NCBI GenBank assembly: GCA_021846485.1
Contig: JAJZWW010000024.1
Coordinates: 1-15,889 of the forward strand
Direction of reading: 5' to 3'
DNA: 15,889 bases
Source of the DNA: Actinomycetes bacterium
Lineage (GTDB): Bacteria; Actinomycetota; Acidimicrobiia; Acidimicrobiales; Palsa-688
In this document: one piece after another, positions 6,025 to 14,600 of the stretch
How positions within the stretch are numbered: the first letter of the stretch is position 1
Layout of the letters: the number at the start of each line of letters is the position of its first letter
Notes under the pieces: model-generated
The model's database searches: none
Told to the model about the DNA's origin: nothing
The model's input: only the letters and a program-made list of their open reading frames with translations
Program-made: the position numbers and the translations under genes

Positions 6025-7460
6025 CTCGCGGCCGACCGGACCACCCCGTCGGCGACCGCGGCCTCCCCCACCCGAGCGGCGACGGTCGGGGCCACCTCGG
6101 GGTGGAACACGCTCGGCACGACGAGCGCCGGCGAGACCTGCTCGACGGGGACGGCCGCGGCGATGGCGTCGGCGGCGGCGAGCTTCATGTTCTCGGTGAT
6201 CCGGGTGGCGCCGGCGTCCAGCGCCCCGCGGAAGATCCCGGGGAAGCACAGGACGTTGTTGATCTGGTTGGGGTAGTCGCTGCGACCGGTGGCCATCACC
6301 GCGACGACCCCTTCAGCCTCCTCGGGGAGGATCTCGGGGACGGGGTTGGCGAGGGCGAAGACCACCGCCGCGTCGGCCATGGTCTCCAGGTCCTCGCGGG
6401 TGAGCAGCCCGGGGGCGCTCACCCCGATGAAGACGTCCGAGCCGGCCAGGACCTCGCGCAAGGTGCCCCGGCGGCCGGCCCGGTTGGCCTCCTCGGCCAG
6501 CCAGCGCTTCGAGTCGTCCAGCCCGTCGCGCCCTTGGTGCAGCGCGCCCTTGCGGTCCACCGCGACCACGTCGTGGGCGCCGGCGGACAGCAGGATCCTG
6601 GCGATGGCCACGCCGGCCGCGCCGGCGCCGGAGATCACGATCCGCAGGTCCTCCATGCGCTTGCCGACCACGCGCAGGGAGTTCCTCAGGGCGGCCAGGG
6701 CGACCACCGCGGTGCCGTGCTGGTCGTCGTGGAGCACCGGGATCGACATGGCCTCGTCGAGGCGGGCCTCGACCTCGAAGCACCGGGGGGCGGCGATGTC
6801 CTCCAGGTTGATGCCCCCGAACATCGGCTCGAGCCGCCTGACGGTGTCGACCAGCTCGTCCGCGTTCGAGACCCGCAGGCACACCGGCACGGCGTCGACC
6901 CCGCCGAACGCCTTGAACAGCACCGCCTTGCCCTCCATCACCGGCAGTGCCGCGTCGGGCCCGATGTCGCCCAGGCCGAGCACCGCGGTGCCGTCGGTCA
7001 CCACCGCGACGGTGTTGGCCTTCATCGTGTAGCGGTGCACCAACGAAGGGTCGCCGGCTATCGCGCTGCACACCCGGGCCACTCCCGGGGTGTATGCCAT
7101 GGCGAGGTCGTCGCGGTCCGCGAGCACGGTCTTCGGCTCGACGGAGATCTTCCCCCGCCGGTGGAGGGCGAAGGTGCGGTCCTCGACCTCCAGGACCTCG
7201 ATCCCCTCCGCCTGCCCGGCGGCGGCCTCGACGTCGGCCGCGTGGGACTCCGAGGGGCAGTACACGACCAGGTCGCGGGTGACCGTGGCGCCGTCGGTGG
7301 CGACCATGTCGATGCGCATCAGGCTACCTCCGGCAGCCCCGATCGCGGTCGCCAGCCCGCCGAGGACCCCCGGCCGGTTGCGGATCCTGGCGCGGAGGCG
7401 GATGGAGTACGCGGAAAGGGCGGTCGCCACGGAGCAAGGATAGGCGTAGACCCTTGTCAT
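6021..7460 (-). CDS. ACT-domain malic enzyme (malate oxidoreductase, decarboxylating)
   Basis: About 479 residues (numbering here from GTG 7463). An N-terminal ACT domain (about 19-100, with RNRPGVLGGLATAIGAAGG) is followed by a malic enzyme core: YTPGVARV (124-131, tyrosine), VLFKAFGGVDAVP (181-193, general-base lysine), INLEDIAAPRCFE and HDDQHGTA (metal-binding acidic residues), the Rossmann motif ISGAGAAGVAIARI (277-290), LANPVPEI and RSDYPNQINNVLCFPG (394-409). The enzyme converts malate to pyruvate and CO2 with NAD(P)H. It is the short bacterial form without a phosphotransacetylase domain. The ACT domain implies allosteric control by an amino acid or other small molecule. The start is uncertain: ATG 7460 is used, with GTG 7463 and GTG 7430 also possible. 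A TAGGGC box (7478-7473) upstream is a weak promoter candidate. It is the first gene of a coupled pair with tam. Confidence 0.93.
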   Translation of the reverse strand: MTRVYAYPCSVATALSAYSIRLRARIRNRPGVLGGLATAIGAAGGSLMRIDMVATDGATVTRDLVVYCPSESHAADVEAAAGQAEGIEVLEVEDRTFALHRRGKISVEPKTVLADRDDLAMAYTPGVARVCSAIAGDPSLVHRYTMKANTVAVVTDGTAVLGLGDIGPDAALPVMEGKAVLFKAFGGVDAVPVCLRVSNADELVDTVRRLEPMFGGINLEDIAAPRCFEVEARLDEAMSIPVLHDDQHGTAVVALAALRNSLRVVGKRMEDLRIVISGAGAAGVAIARILLSAGAHDVVAVDRKGALHQGRDGLDDSKRWLAEEANRAGRRGTLREVLAGSDVFIGVSAPGLLTREDLETMADAAVVFALANPVPEILPEEAEGVVAVMATGRSDYPNQINNVLCFPGIFRGALDAGATRITENMKLAAADAIAAAVPVEQVSPALVVPSVFHPEVAPTVAARVGEAAVADGVVRSAAR

Positions 7461-7563
7461 CACGACCCTGCGGCCCTACGATGGGAACGTCAGAGGGGGA
7501 GCCCGGGCCCTTACCGGCCGCTGGCCCTCGGGGGACGGGCCGGGCCGGTGGCCCGGGTGACAC

Positions 7564-7593
7564 CCGACATCCGCAACGGGCCCGCGGTAGGGT
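7564..7593 (+). promoter_or_regulatory. Putative leaderless promoter of the acyl-CoA dehydrogenase remnant
   Basis: TAGGGT (7588-7593) ends 7 nt before GTG 7601, and CCGACA (7564-7569) lies 18 bp upstream as a weak -35. The spacing matches other starts in this window. The 137-bp gap between malic enzyme and this start is the divergent promoter region for both; I see no other feature in it. Confidence 0.5.
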
Positions 7594-7600
7594 CCAGCGG

Positions 7601-7905
7601 GTGGCGGTCGACTTCAGCTTTCCTGCCGAGACCGAGGAGATCCGCCGGCGGGTGAGGCAGTTCGTCGACACGGTGGTGGCTCCCGCCGAGGAGCGCCTGC
7701 GCGCCGTACGCAGCGGGGACGAGCGGACCGACCGGCGGTTGGTCGAGGTGGTCGCGCAGCTGCGCCGGCGGGCAGACCCGGGCGGGCCTTTCGTGCTCAA
7801 CTGCCGCTGCCAGGCTCCCACCAGATGCGCATCGCCCGCGACGTGATCGTCCCCTACCGGGAGCACGGCACGACCTGCAGCGCCACCGGCGACCTGCCGC
7901 TGTGA
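7601..7905 (+). pseudogene. Acyl-CoA dehydrogenase remnant with internal deletion
   Basis: GTG 7601 opens with VAVDFSFPAETEEIRRRVRQ, then FVDTVVAPAEERL, a standard N-terminus of actinobacterial acyl-CoA dehydrogenases, and continues to about residue 60 (RRLVEVVAQLRRRA). Family resemblance then stops, and this frame ends at 7846. A different frame, ending at TGA 7903-7905, reads HQMRIARDVIVPYREHG, followed by a tail ending TGDLPL. This resembles the last helix of the same family (VHxxxIARxxL...Y). If so, about 300 central residues, including the FAD and acyl-CoA sites and catalytic glutamate, are lost, with a frame change at the join. The N-terminal assignment is fairly secure, the C-terminal one less so. 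The promoter still looks intact. Confidence 0.6.
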
Positions 7906-7924
7906 ACCGGCGGGACCCGGCCGG

Positions 7925-8377
7925 CTAGAGGGTGACGGAGCCGACCTGGACCTCGGCGTCCTCCTCCGCCAGGCGTTCGAGCAGCGGCACCGCCCGGGCG
8001 AGCAGCTCCTGCTCGGCTTCGCTCAGCTCGCGGATGCGCACCGCCAGGTAGGCGTTGCGCCGGTTGCGGATCTCGTCGAGGACCGCCAGGCCCGACTCGC
8101 TGATCGCCACCCGGGCCACCCTCCGGTCGGTGTCGTCGCTGCGGCGCACCACCAGGCCCCTCTCCTCGAGGCGGGCGGCGATGCGGGTCATCGACGGCGG
8201 GGCGATGCGCTCCAGCGCGGCGAGGGTGCCGAGCGAGAGCTCCCCGTGCTTGGCCACCGACGCCAGCGCCGAGAGCTGGGAAGGGGTGATCTCGCCGACG
8301 GCCTGCTGGCGCAGCCGGCGCGACAGCCGCAGCACCGCCAGGCGCAGCTGGCTGGCGAGCGCGGCGGAGCTCTCCAT
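7925..8377 (-). CDS. MarR-family transcriptional regulator
   Basis: The 150-residue protein has the length and layout of MarR proteins: an N-terminal dimer helix with many Arg/Leu residues (9-28), the winged helix-turn-helix from ITPSQLSALASVAKHGELSLGTLAALERI through PPSMTRIAARLEERGLVVRR (30-79), the wing with the typical DDTDRRVARVAISESG (81-96), and a C-terminal dimer helix (about 118-138). MarR proteins repress nearby genes and release DNA when they bind small aromatic or other ligands. It is divergent from the small cysteine protein gene and convergent with the acyl-CoA dehydrogenase remnant. ATG 8377 is favoured over in-frame upstream starts because a TAGCAT box ends 7 nt before it and the extended N-terminus is low-complexity Arg/Pro/Gly sequence. 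The target is unknown; self-control and the divergent gene are the obvious candidates. Confidence 0.93.
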   Translation of the reverse strand: MESSAALASQLRLAVLRLSRRLRQQAVGEITPSQLSALASVAKHGELSLGTLAALERIAPPSMTRIAARLEERGLVVRRSDDTDRRVARVAISESGLAVLDEIRNRRNAYLAVRIRELSEAEQELLARAVPLLERLAEEDAEVQVGSVTL

Positions 8378-8384
8378 GCCCCGA

Positions 8385-8390
8385 ATGCTA
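8385..8390 (-). promoter_or_regulatory. -10 box of marR-family gene, leaderless arrangement
   Basis: TAGCAT on the minus strand (8390-8385) is followed by 7 nt and then ATG 8377. No Shine-Dalgarno is visible, so a leaderless transcript is likely. No convincing -35 hexamer is seen. The same TAGCAT box precedes the ABC exporter gene. Confidence 0.55.
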
Positions 8391-8468
8391 CCGGCGGGGC
8401 CCGCACCCGCCACCCCACCCCCCGAAGGGCGAGGTGACCGGGACCGGGAGGGCTGCAAAGATGGCCCG

Positions 8469-8831
8469 GTGCCGATGCGGGAGGACTGCCGACACTTCCA
8501 GAGCCGCACCTACAGCGACGGCGAGGCCGCCCGCTTCTGCGTGCTCGACCTGGCGCCCGAGGCGCCGTGGCACTGCCCACCGGACTGCGCGAGCTACCAG
8601 CCCGACATGGGGGTCGGGACCTTCGTGACCGGGTCGCTGGTGCGCCCCCCGGTGGAGGAGGAGCCCGAGGACGACCCCGCGGAGATCGGCGCGCTGTTGG
8701 AGTCAGCCGACGAGATCGTCACTGCAGCCGGCCCGGCGATCGTCGAGGAGGTGCAGCGGGAGCGGTCCGGGCGCAAGAAGTGGTGGCAGCGGCGGCGAGG
8801 CGGAGACGGCACCGGCTCGGGCTCCCGCTGA
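8469..8831 (+). CDS. Small four-cysteine hypothetical protein
   Basis: About 118-120 residues; I do not recognise a named family. From ATG 8475 the N-terminal 45 residues carry four cysteines (5, 22, 34, 38), with MREDCRHF and WHCPPDC, plus His 7 and His 33. This is a plausible small zinc- or metal-binding module. It is followed by a strongly acidic stretch (EEEPEDDPAE, 61-70), a predicted helix, and a basic tail (GRKKWWQRRR). There is no signal peptide or membrane segment, so it is probably cytoplasmic. The start may be GTG 8469, which has an AAAGAT box six bases upstream, or ATG 8475. It is divergent from the MarR-family gene and 25 bp upstream of the GTG-8857 candidate start of the lipoprotein gene, so it may be co-transcribed with it. 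The ordered cysteines and high GC3 support a real gene. Confidence 0.75.
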   Translation: MPMREDCRHFQSRTYSDGEAARFCVLDLAPEAPWHCPPDCASYQPDMGVGTFVTGSLVRPPVEEEPEDDPAEIGALLESADEIVTAAGPAIVEEVQRERSGRKKWWQRRRGGDGTGSGSR

Positions 8832-8856
8832 GGAGCTGACCGCCGCGACCGCCACC

Positions 8857-11626
8857 GTGGGCCGGCCGCCAGGGCCGGGCGCGGGCGCGCCTCGGGGGTC
8901 CGCGACCAACGCGGCCGAGCGCTGTCCGGTCCGCCGGCCGCGGACCTCGACGCGCCTCGGCGCCTCGTTGCGCTCGCCGGCGGCGACGCTGGCGCTGGCA
9001 CTGGCCGCCGCCCTCCTCGGCGGGTGCGGGGCCGCGCCCGTCGCTTCGCCCCGGTCGACCACCACGACCGGGACGAGCGCCGCCCCCGGAGCGAGCGCCG
9101 CCGCCGGGGCCGTCGCGTCGAGCGGCTCGGGCACCTCGGGCGGCGCGAGCGGCGCCCCCTACGACTGGACCGCCGCCCAGCTGCCCCGCCTCGGCGGCGG
9201 CGCTTCGACGACCCTCGCAGCGATCGTCCCCCCCGGCACCACCGGGGGCGTCTGGTCGGTGGTGGGCACGGTGACCGGCGCCGGGGGCGCGACGACCGCG
9301 ACCGTGTGGGTGTCGAGCGACGGGAGGGCGTGGACGCCCGAGCGCCTCGCCGGCACCGACGGACGGGCCCTGGGAGCGGCCGCCGACGGCTCACGCACGA
9401 TCGTGGTCGGCTCGGTGGGCCGGGGCGCCCGGCGACGGGCCGAGGTGTGGATCACCCCGGGCTCGGGAGGCCCGCCCCGGCCGGTCGCCGACCAGGCGTC
9501 GCTGCGCGCCGCGATCGGGGGCCGGAGCGGCGCCACCGCCGCCTCGGCGATGGACCTCGTGGCCGCCGGGACCGTGGGGATCGTGGCTTCCGGGACCGTC
9601 GGCGGGCGGAGCGCGCTGTGGTACTCGAGCGACGGGACCACCTGGTCGCAGGAGCCGGTCGCCGAACGGCTCTTCGGGCGCCGCCACGCCACGCTCAGCG
9701 CCCTGGCAGTGGACCCCAACGGCATCCTCGCCGCCGGCACCGCCCACGACGGCACCCGGTACGCGGCAGTCCTGTGGGGTTCTCCCAACGGCATCCGCTG
9801 GGCGGAGGTGGGCTCCTTCGGACCACCCGGCGACCATGCCGTCGCCGGCCTCGCCTGGAACGGCCGGGAGCTGGTCGCTGCCGGGGGAGCCCGCGAGTCG
9901 GCCGCCTGGTCCCCCGCAGCGTGGGTGTCGCCCGGCGCAGGAGCGTGGAGCGAGCCGATCGAGGCCTTTCCCCGGAGTTTCCCGGCGGCAGGGACCAGAC
10001 CGAGCGTGCTGCGTGCGGTGGCGGCCGACCCCGTGGCCACCGCCGGCTCCGACTCCCTCGTCGCCGCTGGCGGCGCGCCCGGCTCCCCCGAGCTGTGGAC
10101 CTCCGTCGACGGGCAGGTGTGGGCACCGCTGCCCCTCCCGTCGGCCCCCCCGGGCGCCACCGCCGACCTGGTCGGCGTCCGGGGCTCGACCACCGTCGTC
10201 GCCGACAGCGAGCCCGGCCAGCCCCTGGTGTGGGTCCGGCGTGCGGGGCGGTGGGCGACGGTGCCCCCGTCGAGCTTCGGGGGGCTGCGCTCCACGGCAA
10301 CGCCGGTCGCCCTGGCCCGAGCCCAAGGGAGGCTCTGGCTGGCGGTCGACGTGACCCGGGGAGCCTCCCCGGTAGGTCGGGCGGTGATCCTCGCCTCGGT
10401 CGGCGGCCGCCGCTGGTCGCCCGCCGCGGTGCTGGCCGGCGCGCGCCTGTCGGACCTCACCGCCGGGGCGACCGGCCTGGTCGCCACCGGCACGTTCGGC
10501 TCCCGCCCGGCGGTGTGGACCTCCCCCGACGGGACCCGCTGGAGCCACCCGGACAGCCTCCCGGGGGCGCTCAGCGCGACGGCGGCCGCGGAGGTCTCCG
10601 GCTCGACGGTGGTGGTCGGCACGACACGCCTCGACCGCGGCGCCGAGCCCACCGCCGGGGCGTGGCATTCGACAGCAGCGGGCTGGAGCCCCCTCGGGAC
10701 CCTGGCGACAACCCCGACCCTCGACCCGCAGCGCCCCCTCGCGGCGTGCGCCGCTGCGGTCCCCGCAGCCGCATCCACCGGCACCACGTCGACCACTTCG
10801 CCCACCGCCGGGAGCACCGGGAGCGCGACCGGCGGGTCGGGCGGCGGGAGCGCCGCGACGACGGTGGTCGCCGCGGTCGGCTGGTCCACCCGCACCGGCC
10901 CCCCCCCGACGGGCGGTTCGCGCTCGTCTACCGCCACGACGATCCCGGTCGCCGGCAGCGGCCCGGGTGTCGGCGGCCAGCAGGACAACGGGACCCAGGC
11001 GGCCGCCTGGTGGCTCGCCGGCGGGCGCCCCACGGGGGGCGGCCACGATCTCCCCCCACCCCGGCGTCGGCAGCTCCGAGGTGATGGACGGCTGCACGCA
11101 CGCCTCCGGCGGGTTCGTGGCCTGGGGGCAGAGCCCCGGCACCGACGGGGCCGAGCAGCCCGCCCTCTGGAGATCGACCGACGCGACGAACTGGACCCGG
11201 GTGCTCCCCGCCCGCCAGGGCTCCGCGCCGGCCGGCCCCGGTGGGCCGTGGACCGACCTGGCCGTCTCGGGCGACCGCTGGCTGGCGGTCGGCGGCAGCC
11301 CACCGGCGGCTCTCGCGCTGGCCGACGACCCCCGGTGGGCGGCTGGTGCCCCCTACCCGCCGGCCGGGCTGCCGGCGTCGGTGACCGCCGGCTACGGGAC
11401 CGCGGGGGTGTGGCTCTCCGACAACGCTGGCAGGACCTGGCGGCTGGAGAGCGGCGGCACCGCCCCCTGGGCTGGCTCCCAGGTGTCGACGACCGTCGAC
11501 GGCTGGGCCGGGGCGACCCCGGTCGTCGCCGGCGAGGTCGGCGGGAGCCTTGCGGTGTGGGTGGGCGAGCCCGCTCACGCCGCCACCCCGCCCGCCTCGG
11601 CCACCGGCACCTCACCGGGGGCCTGA
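8857..11626 (+). CDS. Repeat-rich Asp-box-like beta-propeller lipoprotein, broken by a +1 frameshift
   Basis: Frame one runs from GTG 8857. A lipobox, AALLGGC, puts the lipidated cysteine at residue 57 (residue 20 if TTG 8968 is the start, which gives a more typical signal peptide). A Ser/Thr/Gly/Ala tether follows (58-100). Then come about ten units of roughly 50 residues, each with a short strand and an Asp-box-like S-x-D-G-x-x-W: at 151 (VWVSSDGRAW), 198, 255 (LWYSSDGTTW), 307, 356, 414, 459, 511, 554 (VWTSPDGTRW) and 603. A second low-complexity linker (635-668) precedes four or five further units. At the G6 run 11034-11039 the frame must shift by one base. Removing one G gives continuous GRPTGAATISPHPGVG and 922 residues ending at 11626, with further units (LWRSTDATNW, VWLSDNAGRTW). 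Asp-box/BNR repeats form beta-propellers in sialidases and other surface proteins; no catalytic residues are recognised. It is probably surface-anchored, function unknown. Confidence 0.75.
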
Positions 11627-11633
11627 CCGACCC

Positions 11634-11686
11634 GGCGGCGCCCGACGCGCGCCGGGGAGGGACACCGGCAGCACCGGGGCGCCGCC
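11634..11686. terminator. Nested inverted repeat between convergent genes, likely bidirectional terminator
   Basis: GGCGGCGCCC (11634-11643) and GGGCGCCGCC (11677-11686) form a perfect 10-bp outer stem. Inside it, GCCGG (11651-11655) pairs with CCGGC (11665-11669). The structure fills the 67-bp gap between the ends of the lipoprotein gene and the ABC exporter gene. There is no T-tract. Placement between two converging stop codons supports a terminator role. Confidence 0.55.
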
Positions 11687-11693
11687 AGGGGCC

Positions 11694-14600
11694 CTAGGCG
11701 GGGGTCGACTCGGCCTGGCGGGCAGGGTCGGGCTCGAAGGAGCTCCACATCCGCGCGTAGAGCCCGTCCCGGGCGATCAGCTGGTCGTGGGTGCCGACTT
11801 CTGCCACCATCCCGCCGTCGAGCACCACGACACGATCTGCCCGCCGGGCGCTCTGCAGGCGGTGGGCGATCAGCAAGGTGGTGCGCTCCGAGGCGACGAC
11901 GCTCATCGCCTGGTCGACTCTCGCCTCGGTCGCCAGGTCGAGGGTGGAGGTCGCCTCGTCGAGCAGCAGGACCGCCGGGTCGACCAGCTCGGCGCGTGCC
12001 AGGGCGATCAGCTGGCGCTGCCCGGCCGACAGGGAGCGGCCCCGCTCGCTGACCCACGCCCGGTAACCACCTTCCAGGCCGGCGACGAAGGAGTGGGCCC
12101 CGACCCGGCGGGCGGCCGACTCGACCTCCGCGTCGGTGGCGTCGGGCCGGCCGTAGGCGATGTTGTCGCGGACGGTACCGGAGAACAGGTGAGCCTCCTG
12201 GGGCACGTAGCCGAGCTGCCTGCGGTAGGCGGTCAGGTCGAGGTCGCGCAGGTCGTGGCCGTCGACGAGGACCGCTCCCCCGGTCGGGTCGTAGAAGCGG
12301 GCGACGAGCTTGACGAGAGTCGACTTGCCCGCTCCGGTCTCGCCGACGAGAGCGACGGTCTCCCCCGGGGGGATCTCCAGGTCCACCCCCCCGAGCACCT
12401 CCGAGGACCCCCCGGGGTAGGAGAAGTGGACGTCCCGGAAGTCGATCGCCCCCCGGAGCCGCCCGGGCACCAGCGGTTGGGGGACCTGGGGCGTGAGGGT
12501 CCGCTCCGACATGAGGGCGGCGACCTGGGTGCGCGACGCCCCGGCCCGCTGGTAGGAGTCGAAGGTCTGGGACAGTTGCTGGACCGGCGAGAAGAACAGG
12601 TCGAGGTACAGCACGAAGCCGATCAGCTCTCCCACGCTCAGGCGGTGGTGGGCGACCAGCACCGACCCGACTCCGAGGACGATCACTGCCGCCACCACCG
12701 ACAGGAACTGCACGAAGGGGAAGTACAGCGAGATCAACCGCTGGGCCCGGAGGCGGGCGTCGAGGTAGCGGTCCGAGAGACGGTGGAACTGGCGTTCGTT
12801 GCGCTCCTGGCGACCGTAGGCCTGCACCTCCCGGATACCGGAGATGCCCTCCTGGAGCGAGGCGTTGACCACCGCGATCCGCTCCCTGGCGCTGGAGTAG
12901 GCCCGCGCGGAGAGGTGGCGGTACAACAGCGTCGCCGCCGCCAGGGGCACGACGGTCGAGAGCACCGCGCCGGCGAGCTCCGGGTTCCACGCGACGAGGG
13001 CGACGCCCACCCCGAAGAAGGTGAAGATCGACACCAGGGCGCTCACCAGGCCGGTCTCGAGGAGGGTCGAGAAGGCGTCGATGTCGGTGGTCATGCGGGT
13101 CATGACCCGCCCGCCCATCTCCCGCTCGTAGAAGTCCAGCGACAACCGCTGGAGGTGGGCGAACACCTTGACCCGCAGGGCGAGGAGGAGCCGCTCGGCG
13201 GTGCGCCCGGTGACGAAGGTCTCGGCCACCTCGACCACCAGGTCGGCAGCGACGACCGCGAGGAAGACGCCGGCAGCCACCCACACCGCGGAGAGCGACC
13301 CCCGCCGCACGCCGCTGTCGATGCCGCTCCTGATGAGCACCGGGCCGGCCAGGCCGGCTGCCGCGTCGAGCGCGACCAGCACCAGCCCGAGGGCCAGCGG
13401 TGCCCGCCAGGGGCGAACGAAGCGGCGGAGCGTGAAGCTCGTCTCGGGGGCTGATTCGCGCTCCAGGTCGATCACCGCGAAGTCCTTGACCGGCGGGAGG
13501 GCCTCGACGCGCGCCAGCAGGTCCGGGGTCGCGCTGAGCGCTCCCATCCACCCCCCGCCCCCCGAGTGGCGGCCGAGGCCTGCGCCGATCCCTGCGCCTG
13601 GAGCCCCCGGCACCCCGGGGGTCCGCCCCGGCTGGCGGGCTGCGTGCCCGGCGGCAACCTCGGCAGGCCACAGCGAGGGGGTGGTCCCCTCGGGTCCGGG
13701 GGCCACGTCGGCGAGGTCGACCTCGGGAGCGCCGTCGCCCTCCAGGTCGTCGCCGGGACCCGACAGCAGCAGGCGGTACAGCCGACAGCGGGTGGTGAGC
13801 TCCTCGTGGGTGCCGGCGTCGACCACCCGGCCGGCGTCGACCACCGCGATGCGGTCGGCGAGGCGCAGCGTCGAACGGCGGTGGGCGACGAGCAGCGTCG
13901 TGCGGCCGGCCATCACCTTGCGCAGGGTCGCGTGGATCTCCTCTTCGATCCTGGCGTCCACCGAGCTGGTGGCGTCGTCGAGCAGCAGGATGCGCGGGTC
14001 GGTGAGCAACGCCCGGGCCAGGGCGATCCGCTGGCGCTGCCCACCCGAGAGGGTGAACCCCCGCTCTCCGACGAGGGTGTCGTAACCGTCGGGGAGGTCC
14101 CGGACGAAGCGGTCCGCCTCCGCCCGGCGGGCGGCCTGCTCCACCTCGGCCGCGGTGGCATCGGGCCGGCCGTAGGCGATGTTGGCCCTCACGGTGTCGG
14201 AGAAGAGGAAGCTCTCCTCGAACACCACCCCGATCTGGCGGCGCAGCGACCCCAGGGTGACGTCGCGCACGTCGACGCCGTCGACGCGCACCGCGCCGCG
14301 CTGCACGTCGTAGAAGCGGGGGAGCAGCAGTGCGGCGGTCGACTTGCCCGACCCGGAGCGGCCGACCACCGCGACGGTCTCCCCCGGGGCGACCACCAGC
14401 TCGAAGCCGTCGAGGACCGGCTCGCGCGACAGGTAGCCGAAGGTGACGTCGTCGAAACGGATCTCCCCGTGCAGCGCCGGGAGCTCGACGGCGTCGGGTC
14501 GTTCGGCGACCACCGGAGTCGACGACAACAGGTCCAGCACCCGCTCGACGCCGGCGCGGGCCTGCTGGGCGACGAGCATCACGTTGGCGAGCATCCGAGC

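Noticed and set aside
4944..7655. 903-residue open frame on the + strand
   Set aside because: It lies opposite imuA, tam and malic enzyme, all with clear family motifs. Its composition is Arg/Pro/Gly/His-rich shadow sequence without recognisable domains.
7907..7924. CCGGC/GCCGG hairpin between the acyl-CoA dehydrogenase remnant and the marR-family gene
   Set aside because: Only a 5-bp stem in GC-rich DNA; expected by chance, so not listed as a terminator.
10899..10907. C9 homopolymer in the lipoprotein gene as a second frameshift site
   Set aside because: Codons on both sides keep the same frame with near-saturated GC at third positions, so no shift is needed here.
9159..11615. 818-residue open frame on the - strand, opposite the lipoprotein
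   Set aside because: Arg/Pro/Ala-rich with no motifs; the + strand has a lipobox, regular repeats and better third-position bias.
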